From: Thermus sp. LT1-2-5
Lineage (GTDB): Bacteria > Deinococcota > Deinococci > Deinococcales > Thermaceae
Reading direction: 5' to 3'
DNA length: 64,000 nucleotides
Assembly (NCBI RefSeq): GCF_040363165.1
Contig: NZ_BSRG01000009.1
Span: 1 to 64,000 of the forward strand
The notes under the pieces were generated by a model. That model was not told the origin of the DNA and ran no database searches. It was given only the letters and a program-made list of their open reading frames with translations. Numbering within the stretch: the first letter of the stretch is position 1; every line of letters starts with the position of its first letter. Made by a program: the position numbers and the translations under genes. Below, one piece after another: positions 18,063 through 26,864 of the stretch.

Positions 18063-18574
18063 GGCCGCCAGTCCTCGGGGATCTCCCGCATCTCCGCCAA
18101 AAAAAGGGGCGCCTTAGGCGCCCGGGGGGGCCTTAGGAGGCGCATGCCCGCCTCCTCGGGGGTGCGGTCCCCCTTCTTGAGGTTGCAGCTGCGGCAAGCG
18201 GCCACTAGGTTTTCCCAGGTGCGCTGGCCGCCGCGGCTTTTGGGCACCACGTGGTCCACGGTGAGGTCGCTCCCCTGGCGGCCGCAGTACTGGCAGGTGT
18301 AGCGGTCCCGCCGGAGGACGTTGCGGCGGTTTAGGGGGATGCGGCTCATGCCCCGGCGCACCATCCGCTTCAGGCGGATGACGCTGGGCACGGGGATGCG
18401 GGTGGAGGGGGTGTGGAGGTAGCGCCCGCTTTCGGAAACCATCTCCGCTCCTCCGGAAAGTACCAGGAGCACGCTGCGTTTGATGCTGGCTAGGCCCAGG
18501 ACCTCGTAGGCGGCGTTGAGGACCAAGACCTTGGGGGCGTCTAGGTCCAAGGGCCTCGAGGGGGGTGCCTCCAC
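18038..18574 (-). CDS. HNH endonuclease family protein
   Basis: A 178-residue protein with an N-terminal DUF-like segment (PKVLVLNAAYEVLGLASIKR) and a C-terminal HNH nuclease module: CQYCGRQGSDLTVDHVVPKS, then TWENLVAACRSCNLKKGDR, with two CxxC zinc knuckles and the His-Asn-His set. This type is widespread, single-copy and chromosomal in Thermus and Actinobacteria; its role, perhaps DNA repair, is unknown. The GTG start at 18574 is supported by a TATCCT -10 seven bases upstream; longer in-frame starts lie upstream of that promoter. Confidence 0.85.
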   Translation of the reverse strand: MEAPPSRPLDLDAPKVLVLNAAYEVLGLASIKRSVLLVLSGGAEMVSESGRYLHTPSTRIPVPSVIRLKRMVRRGMSRIPLNRRNVLRRDRYTCQYCGRQGSDLTVDHVVPKSRGGQRTWENLVAACRSCNLKKGDRTPEEAGMRLLRPPRAPKAPLFLAEMREIPEDWRPYLEALLK

Positions 18575-18581
18575 GCTTTTT

Positions 18582-18587
18582 AGGATA
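18582..18587 (-). promoter_or_regulatory. Leaderless -10 of the HNH gene
   Basis: TATCCT on the minus strand, seven bases before GTG 18574. It supports the short start of the HNH protein. Confidence 0.6.
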
Positions 18588-18653
18588 GCAAAGCGGGCCC
18601 GCTTTCCTTGGGCGTGTGCTATGCTTAGGGCAAAGACGGGTTTGGAGGCCCCT

Positions 18654-20003
18654 ATGACGAAACGCGTTCCCAAAGCCCTGCCGCTCCTCCTGGGATTGGG
18701 TCTGGCCCTGGCCCAGCCGTCCTTGCAGGAGGCTGAGGCCCTTTTGCGCTCTGGCGACTACGGCAAGGCCGCCTTGGCCTACGAGGAGATCCTGGCCCAG
18801 GACTATGGCCGCCTCGAGGCCCACCTGGGTCTGGGGGTGGCCCTGGTCAAGGCGGGGCGGTTGGAGGAGGCCCGCTTCGCCTTCTTGCAGATGACCCAGG
18901 TCTTCCCCGACCGCTACGAGGGGTACTACAACCTGGGCCAGGTCTACCTGCGCCTGGGCAAGCCCAAGGAGGCGGCGGAGGCCTTCTCCAAGGCGGTGGA
19001 GCTCAACCCCACGGAGGAGGCCTACCTGGGCCTGGCGGGCGCCTTGAGCCAAGCGGGCCAGGCCCAAGAAGCGGCGCAGGCCCTCAAGCGGGGCCTCACC
19101 CCCGGGCGCACCCCCGCCTACCGCCTGGCCTTGGCCCAGGCCCTCTACGCCGCCGGGGCCCGGGTGGAGGCGGTGCCCGTGCTCTACGGCCTCTTGAACC
19201 GGGAGCCCGGCTTGGCGGAGGCCTGGGACCTCCTGGCCCGCATCCTGGCGGAGGAGGGGCTAAAGGAGAGGGCCTTGCGGGAGCTGGACCGGGGACTCAA
19301 GGCGGTGGCGGGTAAGGAGCGGGCCAAGCTCCTCCTGCGCAAGGCCCTCCTTTCCCCATCCCCGGAGCCCCTCTTGCGCGAGGCTTACGCCCTGGACCCC
19401 GCTCTTTGGCAGGCGGCTTACCTCCTCGGGCAAAGGCGCTTGGAGGCAGGGGACGCCCGGGGGGCTTTGGGCTTCCTCCAGGCGGCCTACCGGGTAAGCC
19501 CCGAGCCCCAGGTGGCCTTGGCCTTGGCTGCGGCCTACTTGCGCCTGGGGGACGCCCAAAACGCCTACCGCTATGCCGAGGAGGCGGGGCCCCCGGGGAC
19601 CTTCCTCAAGGCCCAGGCGGCGGTGGCCTTGGGGCGGAAGGCGGAGGCGTTGCGCCTGTTGGAGGGGTTGTCCTCCCCGGAGGCCCAGGCCCTGAGGGGA
19701 GCGCTGCTTTTAGAGGCGGGCCGGGCCGAGGAGGCGGTGGCCCTCCTCCGGCCCCTCTACGAGGCGGGCCGCAACCCGGAGGTGGGGGTGAACCTGGCGG
19801 CGGGGCTTGTGGCCCTGGGGCGCTTGGGGGAGGCGGAGCTCCTCCTGCGGGAAGTGCTGGAGCGGGCCCCTCGGCAGGCCGCCGCCTGGTACAACCTGGG
19901 CCTCGCCCTGCGGGGCCTGGGCCGGGAGCAGGAGGCGGAAAGGGCCCTGCGGCAGGCGGCGAGCCTAGGCTCTAAGGAGGCCCAGGCCCTCTTGCGGAGG
20001 TAG
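18654..20003 (+). CDS. Secreted TPR-repeat protein
   Basis: A 449-residue protein with a signal peptide (TKRVPKALPLLLGLGLALA then QPSL) followed almost entirely by tetratricopeptide repeats, recognisable as Ala/Leu-rich 34-residue units such as YEGYYNLGQVYLRLGKPKEA and AAAWYNLGLALRGLGREQEA. It is probably a periplasmic or membrane-attached scaffold. GGAGG precedes the ATG, and TATGCT at 18620-18625 is a possible -10. The next gene (SPOR) begins one base after the stop, so both may act in the envelope. Confidence 0.85.
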   Translation: MTKRVPKALPLLLGLGLALAQPSLQEAEALLRSGDYGKAALAYEEILAQDYGRLEAHLGLGVALVKAGRLEEARFAFLQMTQVFPDRYEGYYNLGQVYLRLGKPKEAAEAFSKAVELNPTEEAYLGLAGALSQAGQAQEAAQALKRGLTPGRTPAYRLALAQALYAAGARVEAVPVLYGLLNREPGLAEAWDLLARILAEEGLKERALRELDRGLKAVAGKERAKLLLRKALLSPSPEPLLREAYALDPALWQAAYLLGQRRLEAGDARGALGFLQAAYRVSPEPQVALALAAAYLRLGDAQNAYRYAEEAGPPGTFLKAQAAVALGRKAEALRLLEGLSSPEAQALRGALLLEAGRAEEAVALLRPLYEAGRNPEVGVNLAAGLVALGRLGEAELLLREVLERAPRQAAAWYNLGLALRGLGREQEAERALRQAASLGSKEAQALLRR

Positions 20004-20004
20004 G

Positions 20005-20793
20005 ATGCGCTGGCTTAGGGAGAACTGGCTGGACCTTTTCATCTTCCTCCTCATCGCCTTGGTGGCAGCGGGGATTGTCCTATACCTCACGGGCATCAAT
20101 CCCTTTTCCCGTCCCGCTTCCCAGGGGGTGGTTCCCTCCCCCGCGCCAAGCCCCTCGGCGGCGCCCGCTCCTACCCCGGCTCCTTCCCCAACTCCTCCGC
20201 CCACTCCCGTCGAGCCCGTGGTTACTGTGATCCCCCTTCCCAAGGCTCCCGAGGCTCCGGCGGGGGAACAACGCCCGCTGGAGGCTAAGCCGGGCCAAGC
20301 GGTCCAAGGGGGAGGGGAACGAGGGGCTTCCGCGGCGCCTCCCCCTGCGCCCACCGGGGCCTACCGGGTGGGGGTGGGGGCTTTCGCCAACCCGGAAAAC
20401 GCCCTCAGGCTGGAGCGGGAGCTGAAGGCTAAGGGGTACCCGGCCCGCCTCGAGGCCGCAGGCAACCTCACCCGGGTGGTGGTGGGCCCCTACGCCACGG
20501 AGGAGGAAGCGGCCCAGGTGGCCCGGGCCCTGGCCTCCTACGGGGCCCAGGTTTACCGGGGCCAGGGAGGGGCGCCCCCCGCCGCTGGCCAGGTGTATCT
20601 GCAGGTGGGGGCTTTCCAAAGGGAGGAAAACGCCTTGGCCCTGGCCGGGAAGCTCAAGGAACTGGGGTTGCCGGTGGTCCTGGTCAAAGACGGCGTCTAC
20701 CGGGTGCGGGTGGGCCCGGTGGCGGAAGGGGAGAAAGAGGCGGTGAGGGCCAAGGTGGAGGCCTTGGGCCTTGAGGCGTTGGAGGTGCGATGA
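20005..20793 (+). CDS. Membrane-anchored protein with two SPOR repeats
   Basis: A 262-residue protein: one N-terminal membrane helix (about residues 10-30), a long Pro/Ala/Ser linker, then two SPOR repeats, the first around YRVGVGAFANPENALRLERE and the second around VYLQVGAFQREENALALAGK. SPOR domains bind denuded peptidoglycan glycan strands, often at the division septum, so a cell-wall or division role is likely (family knowledge). The ATG is one base after the TPR gene stop, and the 3' end overlaps rex by four bases. Confidence 0.88.
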   Translation: MRWLRENWLDLFIFLLIALVAAGIVLYLTGINPFSRPASQGVVPSPAPSPSAAPAPTPAPSPTPPPTPVEPVVTVIPLPKAPEAPAGEQRPLEAKPGQAVQGGGERGASAAPPPAPTGAYRVGVGAFANPENALRLERELKAKGYPARLEAAGNLTRVVVGPYATEEEAAQVARALASYGAQVYRGQGGAPPAAGQVYLQVGAFQREENALALAGKLKELGLPVVLVKDGVYRVRVGPVAEGEKEAVRAKVEALGLEALEVR

Positions 20794-21425
20794 AGGTTCC
20801 GAGCGCCGCCATCATCCGCTTGGTCACCTACTTGCGCATCCTGGAGGAGCTGGAGGCCAAGGGGGTCCACCGCACCAGCTCCGAGCAGCTGGCCGAGCTG
20901 GCCCAGGTCACCGCCTTCCAGGTGCGCAAGGACCTTTCCTACTTCGGCTCCTACGGCACCCGGGGCGTGGGGTACACGGTGCCTGTCTTAAAGCGGGAGC
21001 TCAGGCACATCCTGGGCCTAAACCGCCGCTGGGGGCTTTGCATCGTGGGCATGGGCCGTTTGGGAAGCGCCCTGGCCGACTACCCGGGGTTTGGGGAAAG
21101 CTTTGAGCTCCGGGGCTTCTTTGACGTGGACCCAGAGAAGGTGGGCCGCCCCGTGGGTAAGGGGGTGGTGGAGCACATAGACCGCCTTCCCGAAAGGGTG
21201 CCGGGGCGCATAGAGATCGCCCTCCTCACCGTTCCTCGGGAGGCGGCCCAGGAGGCGGCAGACCGCCTGGTGGCGGCCGGGATCAAGGGCATCCTCAACT
21301 TTGCCCCCGCGGTCCTCGAGGTGCCCAAGGAGGTGGCGGTGGAGAACGTGGACTTCTTGGCGGGCCTATCGCGGCTTACCTTCTCTATACTGAACCCTAA
21401 GTGGAGAGAGGAGATGATGGGATGA
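20790..21425 (+). CDS. rex: Redox-sensing transcriptional repressor Rex
   Basis: Rex (211 residues) senses the NADH/NAD+ ratio and represses respiratory and fermentative genes when NADH is low. The N-terminal winged helix is seen in RTSSEQLAELAQVTAFQVRKD and SYFGSYGTRGVGY; the Rossmann domain has CIVGMGRLGSALADYPGF. It is very close to the structurally known T. thermophilus Rex. The start overlaps the SPOR gene, and a lipoprotein gene overlaps its stop, so this is one operon. Confidence 0.97.
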   Translation: MKVPSAAIIRLVTYLRILEELEAKGVHRTSSEQLAELAQVTAFQVRKDLSYFGSYGTRGVGYTVPVLKRELRHILGLNRRWGLCIVGMGRLGSALADYPGFGESFELRGFFDVDPEKVGRPVGKGVVEHIDRLPERVPGRIEIALLTVPREAAQEAADRLVAAGIKGILNFAPAVLEVPKEVAVENVDFLAGLSRLTFSILNPKWREEMMG

Positions 21426-21871
21426 AAGGGAAGCGCCTTCTTCTGGTTGGGTTATTGGGTGCTTTGGCTTTGCTTGTCCCCGGATGCAGCAACTTTTTGG
21501 AAGGGGGGATCATCTTTGGTGGCCCCACGGTTTTGGTATCGCGGGAAAACTTTTCTTTTTCCACGGAAATCGACCAGAATAACAACCCCACATACACCTA
21601 TCGCTACGAGATCGTCCTGTACGCTTTGCCCGGCTCTGGAGCGGGAAGTGTGATCCTCCTGGATGCCCAGGACAATCCCTTGGACGCTCCTTTCCTGATC
21701 CCCCAGGCTTGCCCACCCTCTAGCGTGGATCCGTGTGGGCCTTACACCCGCACCTACGAGAAAAAATCTGATACTCGCCTCTCGCCCAAGCAGGCGGTGA
21801 AGTACCGCACCACTTCTGCCAATGGCCAGTCCAAGGTGGTGCCCCTGCCCGCACCTATAGAGCTCTACTAG
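21422..21871 (+). CDS. Putative lipoprotein
   Basis: A 149-residue protein with a lipoprotein signal: positively charged KGKRLLL, a hydrophobic core and the lipobox-like LVPGC at residues 16-20. The mature part is beta-rich and hydrophilic with no domain I recognise; it has two further cysteines (CPPSSVDPC) that could form a disulfide. ATG 21422 overlaps the rex stop by four bases; an in-frame ATG 21 bases earlier would spoil the signal. Base composition is a little less G+C-rich than its neighbours. Confidence 0.75.
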   Translation: MKGKRLLLVGLLGALALLVPGCSNFLEGGIIFGGPTVLVSRENFSFSTEIDQNNNPTYTYRYEIVLYALPGSGAGSVILLDAQDNPLDAPFLIPQACPPSSVDPCGPYTRTYEKKSDTRLSPKQAVKYRTTSANGQSKVVPLPAPIELY

Positions 21872-21874
21872 GCC

Positions 21875-21880
21875 TATACT
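21875..21880 (+). promoter_or_regulatory. Leaderless -10 of the polyprenyl synthase gene
   Basis: TATACT followed by seven bases and the GTG start at 21888. The hexamer lies just after the lipoprotein stop. Confidence 0.6.
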
Positions 21881-21887
21881 GGGGGGC

Positions 21888-22835
21888 GTGACGGTTCACG
21901 AGGCCCTCGAGGCCCCCCTCCTCCGCTTTGAGGAAGCCCTTTCCGAGCTGGTGCAGTCCGAGGTCCTTTTTATCCGCCTCATCCACCAGGATCTGGTGAC
22001 CGCCGGGGGCAAACGCATCCGCCCCCGGCTGGTCTTTTTGGCCTCGAGGGCCTTGGGCGGGGCACCTTTTGAGCTGGAGCTGGCCTTGGCCGTGGAGCTC
22101 CTCCACTCCGCCACCCTCCTCCACGACGACCTGATTGACGATGCGGAAACGCGCCGGGGCAAACAGGCGGCCTTCCGCCGCTACGGCAACGCCGTTTCCG
22201 TGCTCTCGGGAGACTTCCTCCTGTCCCGGCTCCTCTTCGTTATCGCCAAGACGGGGCGCATGGAGCTGGTGGAGCGCTTCGCCGAGGTGGCCAAGACCCT
22301 CTCCGAGGGGGAGGTTTTGCAGTTCCAGGTGGCGGCCCTGGAGGACTACTCCCTGGAAAATTACGAGCGCATCATCACCGCCAAGACCGCTGTTTTGATG
22401 GCCCTCTGCACCGAGGGGCCCGCCCTTTTGCGGGAGGAGGGGGAGGAGGTGCGGGAGGCCTTGTACCGCTTCGGCCTCCTCTACGGCCAGGCCTTCCAGA
22501 TGCGGGACGATTACCTGGACCTCATGGGTACCCCCGAGACCTTGGGCAAGCCCGTGGGCGGGGACGTGCGGGAGGGAAAGGCCACCCTCATCACCCTGCT
22601 CCTCATGGAGCGCTTTCCCGAGGTGCGGGAGATCCTGAAGCGCAAGGGGCGGGAAGAGGGAGACCTGGAGCGGCTTCGGGCCTGGGCTTGGGAAAGCGGG
22701 GTGGCGGCGGAGGTGGAAAGGCGGATCCGCGCCCGGGCGGAGGAAGCGGCCCTGGCCCTTCTGCCCCTGCCCGATAGCCCCTACAAGGAGGCCCTGAAGG
22801 CGCTCGCCCTCAAGGAGGCGGAGCGGCTTTCCTAG
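21888..22835 (+). CDS. Trans-isoprenyl diphosphate synthase
   Basis: A 315-residue member of the polyprenyl synthetase family, which extends allylic diphosphates with isopentenyl diphosphate. The first Asp-rich motif is LLHDDLIDDAETRRGK and the second is QMRDDYLDLMG; GGKRIRPRL binds IPP. Length and sequence resemble the long-chain synthases that make the menaquinone side chain, which would fit mqnD in the same window, but product length cannot be decided from sequence. GTG start set by the leaderless promoter. Confidence 0.85.
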   Translation: MTVHEALEAPLLRFEEALSELVQSEVLFIRLIHQDLVTAGGKRIRPRLVFLASRALGGAPFELELALAVELLHSATLLHDDLIDDAETRRGKQAAFRRYGNAVSVLSGDFLLSRLLFVIAKTGRMELVERFAEVAKTLSEGEVLQFQVAALEDYSLENYERIITAKTAVLMALCTEGPALLREEGEEVREALYRFGLLYGQAFQMRDDYLDLMGTPETLGKPVGGDVREGKATLITLLLMERFPEVREILKRKGREEGDLERLRAWAWESGVAAEVERRIRARAEEAALALLPLPDSPYKEALKALALKEAERLS

Positions 22836-22862
22836 AGGGCGGTTTGTCCCTAAGGAGCGGGG

Positions 22863-22868
22863 TATAAT
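22863..22868 (+). promoter_or_regulatory. -10 element of the gdhA-gdhB operon
   Basis: A consensus TATAAT 16 bases before the gdhA ATG, with AGGTGA as ribosome site in the short leader. No good -35 at 16-18 bases was found. Confidence 0.55.
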
Positions 22869-22884
22869 CCCCCCAGGTGATGCT

Positions 22885-24144
22885 ATGAGCCTGCCCGCGT
22901 ACCGCCCTCCCGAGGACCCCGGCCTCTGGGAGGCCTTCCTGGAGCGGTTAGAAAAGACCCTGAAGGTGGCCGCTGTCCACCCCACCACCTTGGAGTACCT
23001 GGCCCACCCCAAGCGCCTGGTAACGGTTTCCTTGCCCGTGGTGATGGACGATGGCAAGGTGCGGGTGTTCCAGGGCTACCGGGTGGTGCACGACATCGCC
23101 CGGGGGCCCGCTAAAGGGGGGGTACGCCTCCACCCCAAGGTCACCCTGGGCCAGACCGCAGGCTTGGCCGCTTGGATGACCCTGAAAGCGGCGGTCTACG
23201 ATCTGCCCTTCGGCGGGGCGGCGGGAGGGGTGGCGGTGGACCCCAAGCTCCTTTCCCGGAGGGAGTTGGAACGCTTGGTGCGCCGCTACACCGCCGAGCT
23301 GGTCACCCTCATCGGCCCGGACATGGACATCCTGGGCCCTGATGTGGGGACGGACCAACAGGTGATGGCCTGGATCATGGACACCTACTCCATGACCGTG
23401 GGCTCCACCGTGCCCGGGGTGGTCACGGGGAAACCCCACGCCCTCGGGGGTACCGAGGGGCGGGACGATGCCGCCGGGCTTGGCGTGGCCCTGGTCCTGG
23501 CGGAGCTTGCCAAAAGGCAGGGCCTGCCTTTAAGGGGGGCGAGGGTGGCGGTGCAGGGCTTCGGCCAGGTGGGGGGAAGCTTCGCCCTCCACGCCGAGGG
23601 CCTGGGCCTGAAGGTGGTGGCGGTTTCCACAAGCCGGGGGGCGGTTTACCGGGAAGAAGGGCTTCCCGTGGTCGAGCTCCTGGCCCACCACGAGGCTAAA
23701 GGGGAGCTTCCCGAGTACAACCTGCCTTCGGAGGAGCTCTTCGCCCTGCCCGTGGACTACCTGGTCCTGGCTGCTTTGGAGGGGGCCTTGGATGGGGAGA
23801 AGGCCAAGCAGGTGCAGGCCCAGGTGGTTATGGAGGCGGCTAACTTTGGCCTTACCGCCGAGGCCGAGGCCTATCTCCTGGGCAAGGGGGTCTTGGTGGT
23901 GCCTGACCTCCTCACCGGGGGCGGGGGGCTTCTGGCGAGCTATTTGGAGTGGGTACAGGACCTAAACATGTTCTTCTGGAGCGCGGAGGAAGTGCGAGCC
24001 AGCTTCGCCAAAAGCGTGGCCAAGACGGTGGCGGAGGTGTGCGCCAAGGCCGAGGAGCTTTCTTTGGACCTCCGCACCGGAGCCTTGGTGCTGGCGTTGG
24101 AGCGGGTGAACGAGGCCACGCGGCTTCGCGGTGTGTACCCCTAA
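22885..24144 (+). CDS. gdhA: Glutamate dehydrogenase, non-catalytic subunit GdhA
   Basis: A 419-residue Glu/Leu dehydrogenase-family protein. It keeps [12 protein letters not shown] and the Rossmann VAVQGFGQVGGSFALHAEG, but where active enzymes have PYGGGKGG this one reads PFGGAAGGVAV, so the catalytic lysine is lost. In T. thermophilus GdhA is known as the regulatory subunit that complexes with GdhB and mediates leucine activation; the lost lysine here agrees. It lies 12 bases before gdhB with its own promoter. Confidence 0.9.
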   Translation: MSLPAYRPPEDPGLWEAFLERLEKTLKVAAVHPTTLEYLAHPKRLVTVSLPVVMDDGKVRVFQGYRVVHDIARGPAKGGVRLHPKVTLGQTAGLAAWMTLKAAVYDLPFGGAAGGVAVDPKLLSRRELERLVRRYTAELVTLIGPDMDILGPDVGTDQQVMAWIMDTYSMTVGSTVPGVVTGKPHALGGTEGRDDAAGLGVALVLAELAKRQGLPLRGARVAVQGFGQVGGSFALHAEGLGLKVVAVSTSRGAVYREEGLPVVELLAHHEAKGELPEYNLPSEELFALPVDYLVLAALEGALDGEKAKQVQAQVVMEAANFGLTAEAEAYLLGKGVLVVPDLLTGGGGLLASYLEWVQDLNMFFWSAEEVRASFAKSVAKTVAEVCAKAEELSLDLRTGALVLALERVNEATRLRGVYP

Positions 24145-24156
24145 GAAGAGGCGGCT

Positions 24157-25431
24157 ATGAAGAGCGAACCCCTTTCCTACCTGGGCAAAGACGGCGGTCC
24201 TTGGGAGATTTTTACCGAACAGGTGGACCGGGTGGTCCCCTACCTGGGGCGCTACGCCCCCTTGGCGGAGAGCCTAAAGCGGCCCAAGCGGGTCTTGATC
24301 GTGGACGTGCCCATCCACCTGGACGACGGCACCGTGGCCCACTTTGAGGGCTACCGCGTCCACCACAACACCGCCCGGGGGCCGGCCAAGGGCGGGGTGC
24401 GCTACCACCCTGAGGTCACCCTTTCCGAGGTCATGGCCCTGGCGGCCTGGATGACCATCAAGAACGCCGCCGTGGGCCTGCCCTACGGCGGGGGCAAGGG
24501 GGGGATCCGGGTGGACCCCAAGAAGCTTTCCTCCCACGAGCTGGAGCGCCTCACCCGCCGCTACACCTCGGAGATCGGCATCCTCCTGGGGCCCGATCGG
24601 GATATCCCGGCCCCCGACGTGAACACCGGGGAGCGGGAGATGGCCTGGATGATGGACACCTTCTCCATGAACGTGGGCCGCACCGTACCCGGGGTGGTGA
24701 CGGGGAAGCCCATCGCCCTGGGGGGGTCTTTGGGGCGGCGGGACGCCACGGGCCGGGGGGTCTTCGTCACCGCGGCGGCGGCAGCGGAGAAGATCGGGCT
24801 TGCCGTGGAAGGAAGCCGGGTCACCTTGCAGGGCTTCGGCAACGTGGGGAACGCCGCCGCCCGCATCTTCCACGACCACGGGGCCCGGGTCATCGCCGTG
24901 CAGGATCACACGGGCACCATCTACAACGAGGCGGGGATTGACCCCTACGACCTCCTCCGCCATGTGGGGGAGTACGGGGGGGTGCGGGGCTACCCCAAGG
25001 CGGAGCCTTTGCCCAATCCCGAGTTCTGGGCGGTGCCCACGGACTTCCTCATTCCCGCCGCCCTGGAAAAGCAGATCACGGAGCAGAACGCCTGGCGTAT
25101 CCAGGCCAAGATCATCGCCGAGGGGGCCAATGGCCCCACCACCCCCGCTGCGGACGACATCCTGCAGGAGAAGGGGGTGCTGGTGGTGCCGGACGTCATC
25201 GCCAACGCCGGCGGGGTCACGGTGAGCTACTTTGAGTGGGTGCAGGATTTCAACTCCTACTTCTGGACGGAGGAGGAGATCAACCAGCGGCTGGAGCGGG
25301 TCCTAAGGAGTGCCTTCGAGGCGGTGTGGCAGGTGAGCCAGGAGAAGAAGATCCCCTTGCGCACCGCCGCGTATGTGGTGGCCGCCACCCGGGTCCTCGA
25401 GGCCCGCGCCCTAAGGGGGCTTTACCCCTAG
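24157..25431 (+). CDS. gdhB: Glutamate dehydrogenase, catalytic subunit GdhB
   Basis: A 424-residue glutamate dehydrogenase that interconverts glutamate and 2-oxoglutarate plus ammonia. The substrate motif [14 protein letters not shown] and the catalytic [17 protein letters not shown] are intact, as are [17 protein letters not shown] and the nucleotide-binding [13 protein letters not shown]. It is the active partner of the upstream GdhA. Paralogy of the two genes is obvious along their whole length, pointing to tandem duplication. Confidence 0.95.
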   Translation: MKSEPLSYLGKDGGPWEIFTEQVDRVVPYLGRYAPLAESLKRPKRVLIVDVPIHLDDGTVAHFEGYRVHHNTARGPAKGGVRYHPEVTLSEVMALAAWMTIKNAAVGLPYGGGKGGIRVDPKKLSSHELERLTRRYTSEIGILLGPDRDIPAPDVNTGEREMAWMMDTFSMNVGRTVPGVVTGKPIALGGSLGRRDATGRGVFVTAAAAAEKIGLAVEGSRVTLQGFGNVGNAAARIFHDHGARVIAVQDHTGTIYNEAGIDPYDLLRHVGEYGGVRGYPKAEPLPNPEFWAVPTDFLIPAALEKQITEQNAWRIQAKIIAEGANGPTTPAADDILQEKGVLVVPDVIANAGGVTVSYFEWVQDFNSYFWTEEEINQRLERVLRSAFEAVWQVSQEKKIPLRTAAYVVAATRVLEARALRGLYP

Positions 25432-25442
25432 GGGCGTTGCGC

Positions 25443-25448
25443 TAGGCT
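25443..25448 (+). promoter_or_regulatory. Leaderless -10 of the acetyltransferase gene
   Basis: TAGGCT seven bases before the GTG start, in the 24-base gap after gdhB. Confidence 0.45.
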
Positions 25449-25455
25449 ATCCCTT

Positions 25456-25983
25456 GTGGACTGGCCCCGCTTTGGCCGCGTTACCCTGAAGCCCTTTAGC
25501 GCGGGGCTGAGCGAGGCGGAGTGGAAAGGCCTCTACGAGACCTTCCGCGATCCCGAGGTGGCGGAGTGGAACGGCTCTAGCCCCTTGCGCTCTCCCTTTT
25601 GGCTTTTCAAGCGCTTCGTCCAGGCGGAAATGCGGCGCAAGGACCGGGTGGCCTTCGCCATCCTGGACGAGGAGGGGGAGTATTTGGGCACCGTGGAGCT
25701 TTACGACCTCACCCCGGAAGAGGCCACCTTGGGCATCCTCATCGGCAAAAAGGAACGCTGGGGCCAAGGCTACGGCACGGAGGCGGTGCGGGCGGCCTTG
25801 GCCTACGCCTTTAACGAGCTGGGGCTCAAGCGGGTGAAGCTCCGCACCTTCGCCCACAACCTCCGGGCCCGAAGGGCCTTTCAGAAGGCGGGCTTCCGCG
25901 AGGTGGGCCTGGGCCCCGGGCCCCAAGGGAAGGAGGACGTGTACATGGAGGTGCGCCGTGAGGATTTTGGCCCCGAGGCTTAG
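25456..25983 (+). CDS. GNAT-family N-acetyltransferase (RimJ/RimL-like)
   Basis: A 175-residue GNAT enzyme that would transfer acetyl from acetyl-CoA to an amine. Motif A is LIGKKERWGQGYGTEAVRAA with the acetyl-CoA pyrophosphate loop, followed by VKLRTFAHNLRARRAFQKAG. It resembles RimJ/RimL-type or antibiotic/protein N-acetyltransferases; substrate unknown. The GTG start follows a probable leaderless promoter. It overlaps the next gene by 26 bases. Confidence 0.85.
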   Translation: MDWPRFGRVTLKPFSAGLSEAEWKGLYETFRDPEVAEWNGSSPLRSPFWLFKRFVQAEMRRKDRVAFAILDEEGEYLGTVELYDLTPEEATLGILIGKKERWGQGYGTEAVRAALAYAFNELGLKRVKLRTFAHNLRARRAFQKAGFREVGLGPGPQGKEDVYMEVRREDFGPEA

Positions 25984-26848
25984 GGAGGAGGTCTTCGCCC
26001 TCTTGCCCGAGGGGGTGGAGGTGCGCTTTTTGGACGAGCCTTGGCCCAAGAGTGCGGAGTTCTTCCTTCCCCCCTTCGGCCAGGAGGAGGTGGTGCGGAA
26101 GGTGCTGGCGGAGGTGGAGGTGAAGGTGGTGCAGACCCTCTCCGCCGGGGTGGACTGGATCCTGCCCCTGGTCCCGCAAGGGGTGGTGCTTTGCGACGGC
26201 TCCGGCATCCACGATGCGCCCGTGGCGGAGTGGGTGGTGATGGCCCTCCTCGCCCTTCTCAAGGACCTGCCGGGCTTTCTTGAGGCGCAAAAGGAAAGGC
26301 GCTGGGCTCCCAAAAGGCTTTTGGACCTGGAGGGCAAAACCGTCCTCCTCCTAGGCTACGGCGCCATCGGCAGGTCGGTGGCGGAAAGGCTTAAGCCCTT
26401 CGGGGTGGAGCTTCTCCCCGTGGCCCGCCACGCCCGCCCCGGGGTCTACACCCCTCAGGACCTTCCCCACCTCCTGCCCCAGGCGGACGCCGTGGTCCTC
26501 CTCCTCCCCCTAACCCCGGAAACCAGGAGGATGGTGGACCGGGATTTCCTCGCCCGGATGAAGCCGGGGGCCCTTTTGGTGAACGCCGGCCGGGGGGCGC
26601 TGGTGGACACGGAGGCCCTTCTTATGGCCTTGGAAGAGGGGAGGGTGCGGGCCGTTTTGGACGTCACCGATCCCGAACCCTTGCCGGAGGACCATCCCCT
26701 CTGGCGGGCCAAGGGGGTGGTCATAACCCCCCATGTGGCCGGGGTTTCGGAGGGGTTTACCCCACGGGCGGCCCGCTTTTTGGCGGAGCAGGTGGGGCGC
26801 TACCTGAGGGGGGAGCCTCTTTGGAACGTGGTGCGGGAGGGGTACTAG
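25958..26848 (+). CDS. D-isomer-specific 2-hydroxyacid dehydrogenase
   Basis: A 296-residue NAD(P)-dependent dehydrogenase. The nucleotide-binding LLLGYGAIGRSVAERL, the catalytic arginine region LVNAGRGALVDTEAL, the acidic DVTDPEPLPEDHPLW and the histidine in VVITPHVAG form the standard catalytic set. Short compared with PGDH (no ACT domain), so it fits glyoxylate/hydroxypyruvate reductase-like enzymes; the substrate is uncertain. The GTG start lies inside the acetyltransferase gene. Confidence 0.88.
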   Translation: MRILAPRLREEVFALLPEGVEVRFLDEPWPKSAEFFLPPFGQEEVVRKVLAEVEVKVVQTLSAGVDWILPLVPQGVVLCDGSGIHDAPVAEWVVMALLALLKDLPGFLEAQKERRWAPKRLLDLEGKTVLLLGYGAIGRSVAERLKPFGVELLPVARHARPGVYTPQDLPHLLPQADAVVLLLPLTPETRRMVDRDFLARMKPGALLVNAGRGALVDTEALLMALEEGRVRAVLDVTDPEPLPEDHPLWRAKGVVITPHVAGVSEGFTPRAARFLAEQVGRYLRGEPLWNVVREGY

Positions 26849-26864
26849 GATGCTACCCTGGAGG

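Noticed and set aside
19100-20000. Repeated GC-rich DNA in the TPR gene as a DNA repeat array
   Set aside because: The similarity is at protein level (34-residue repeats) and the bases are not regularly repeated; not a CRISPR or tandem repeat.
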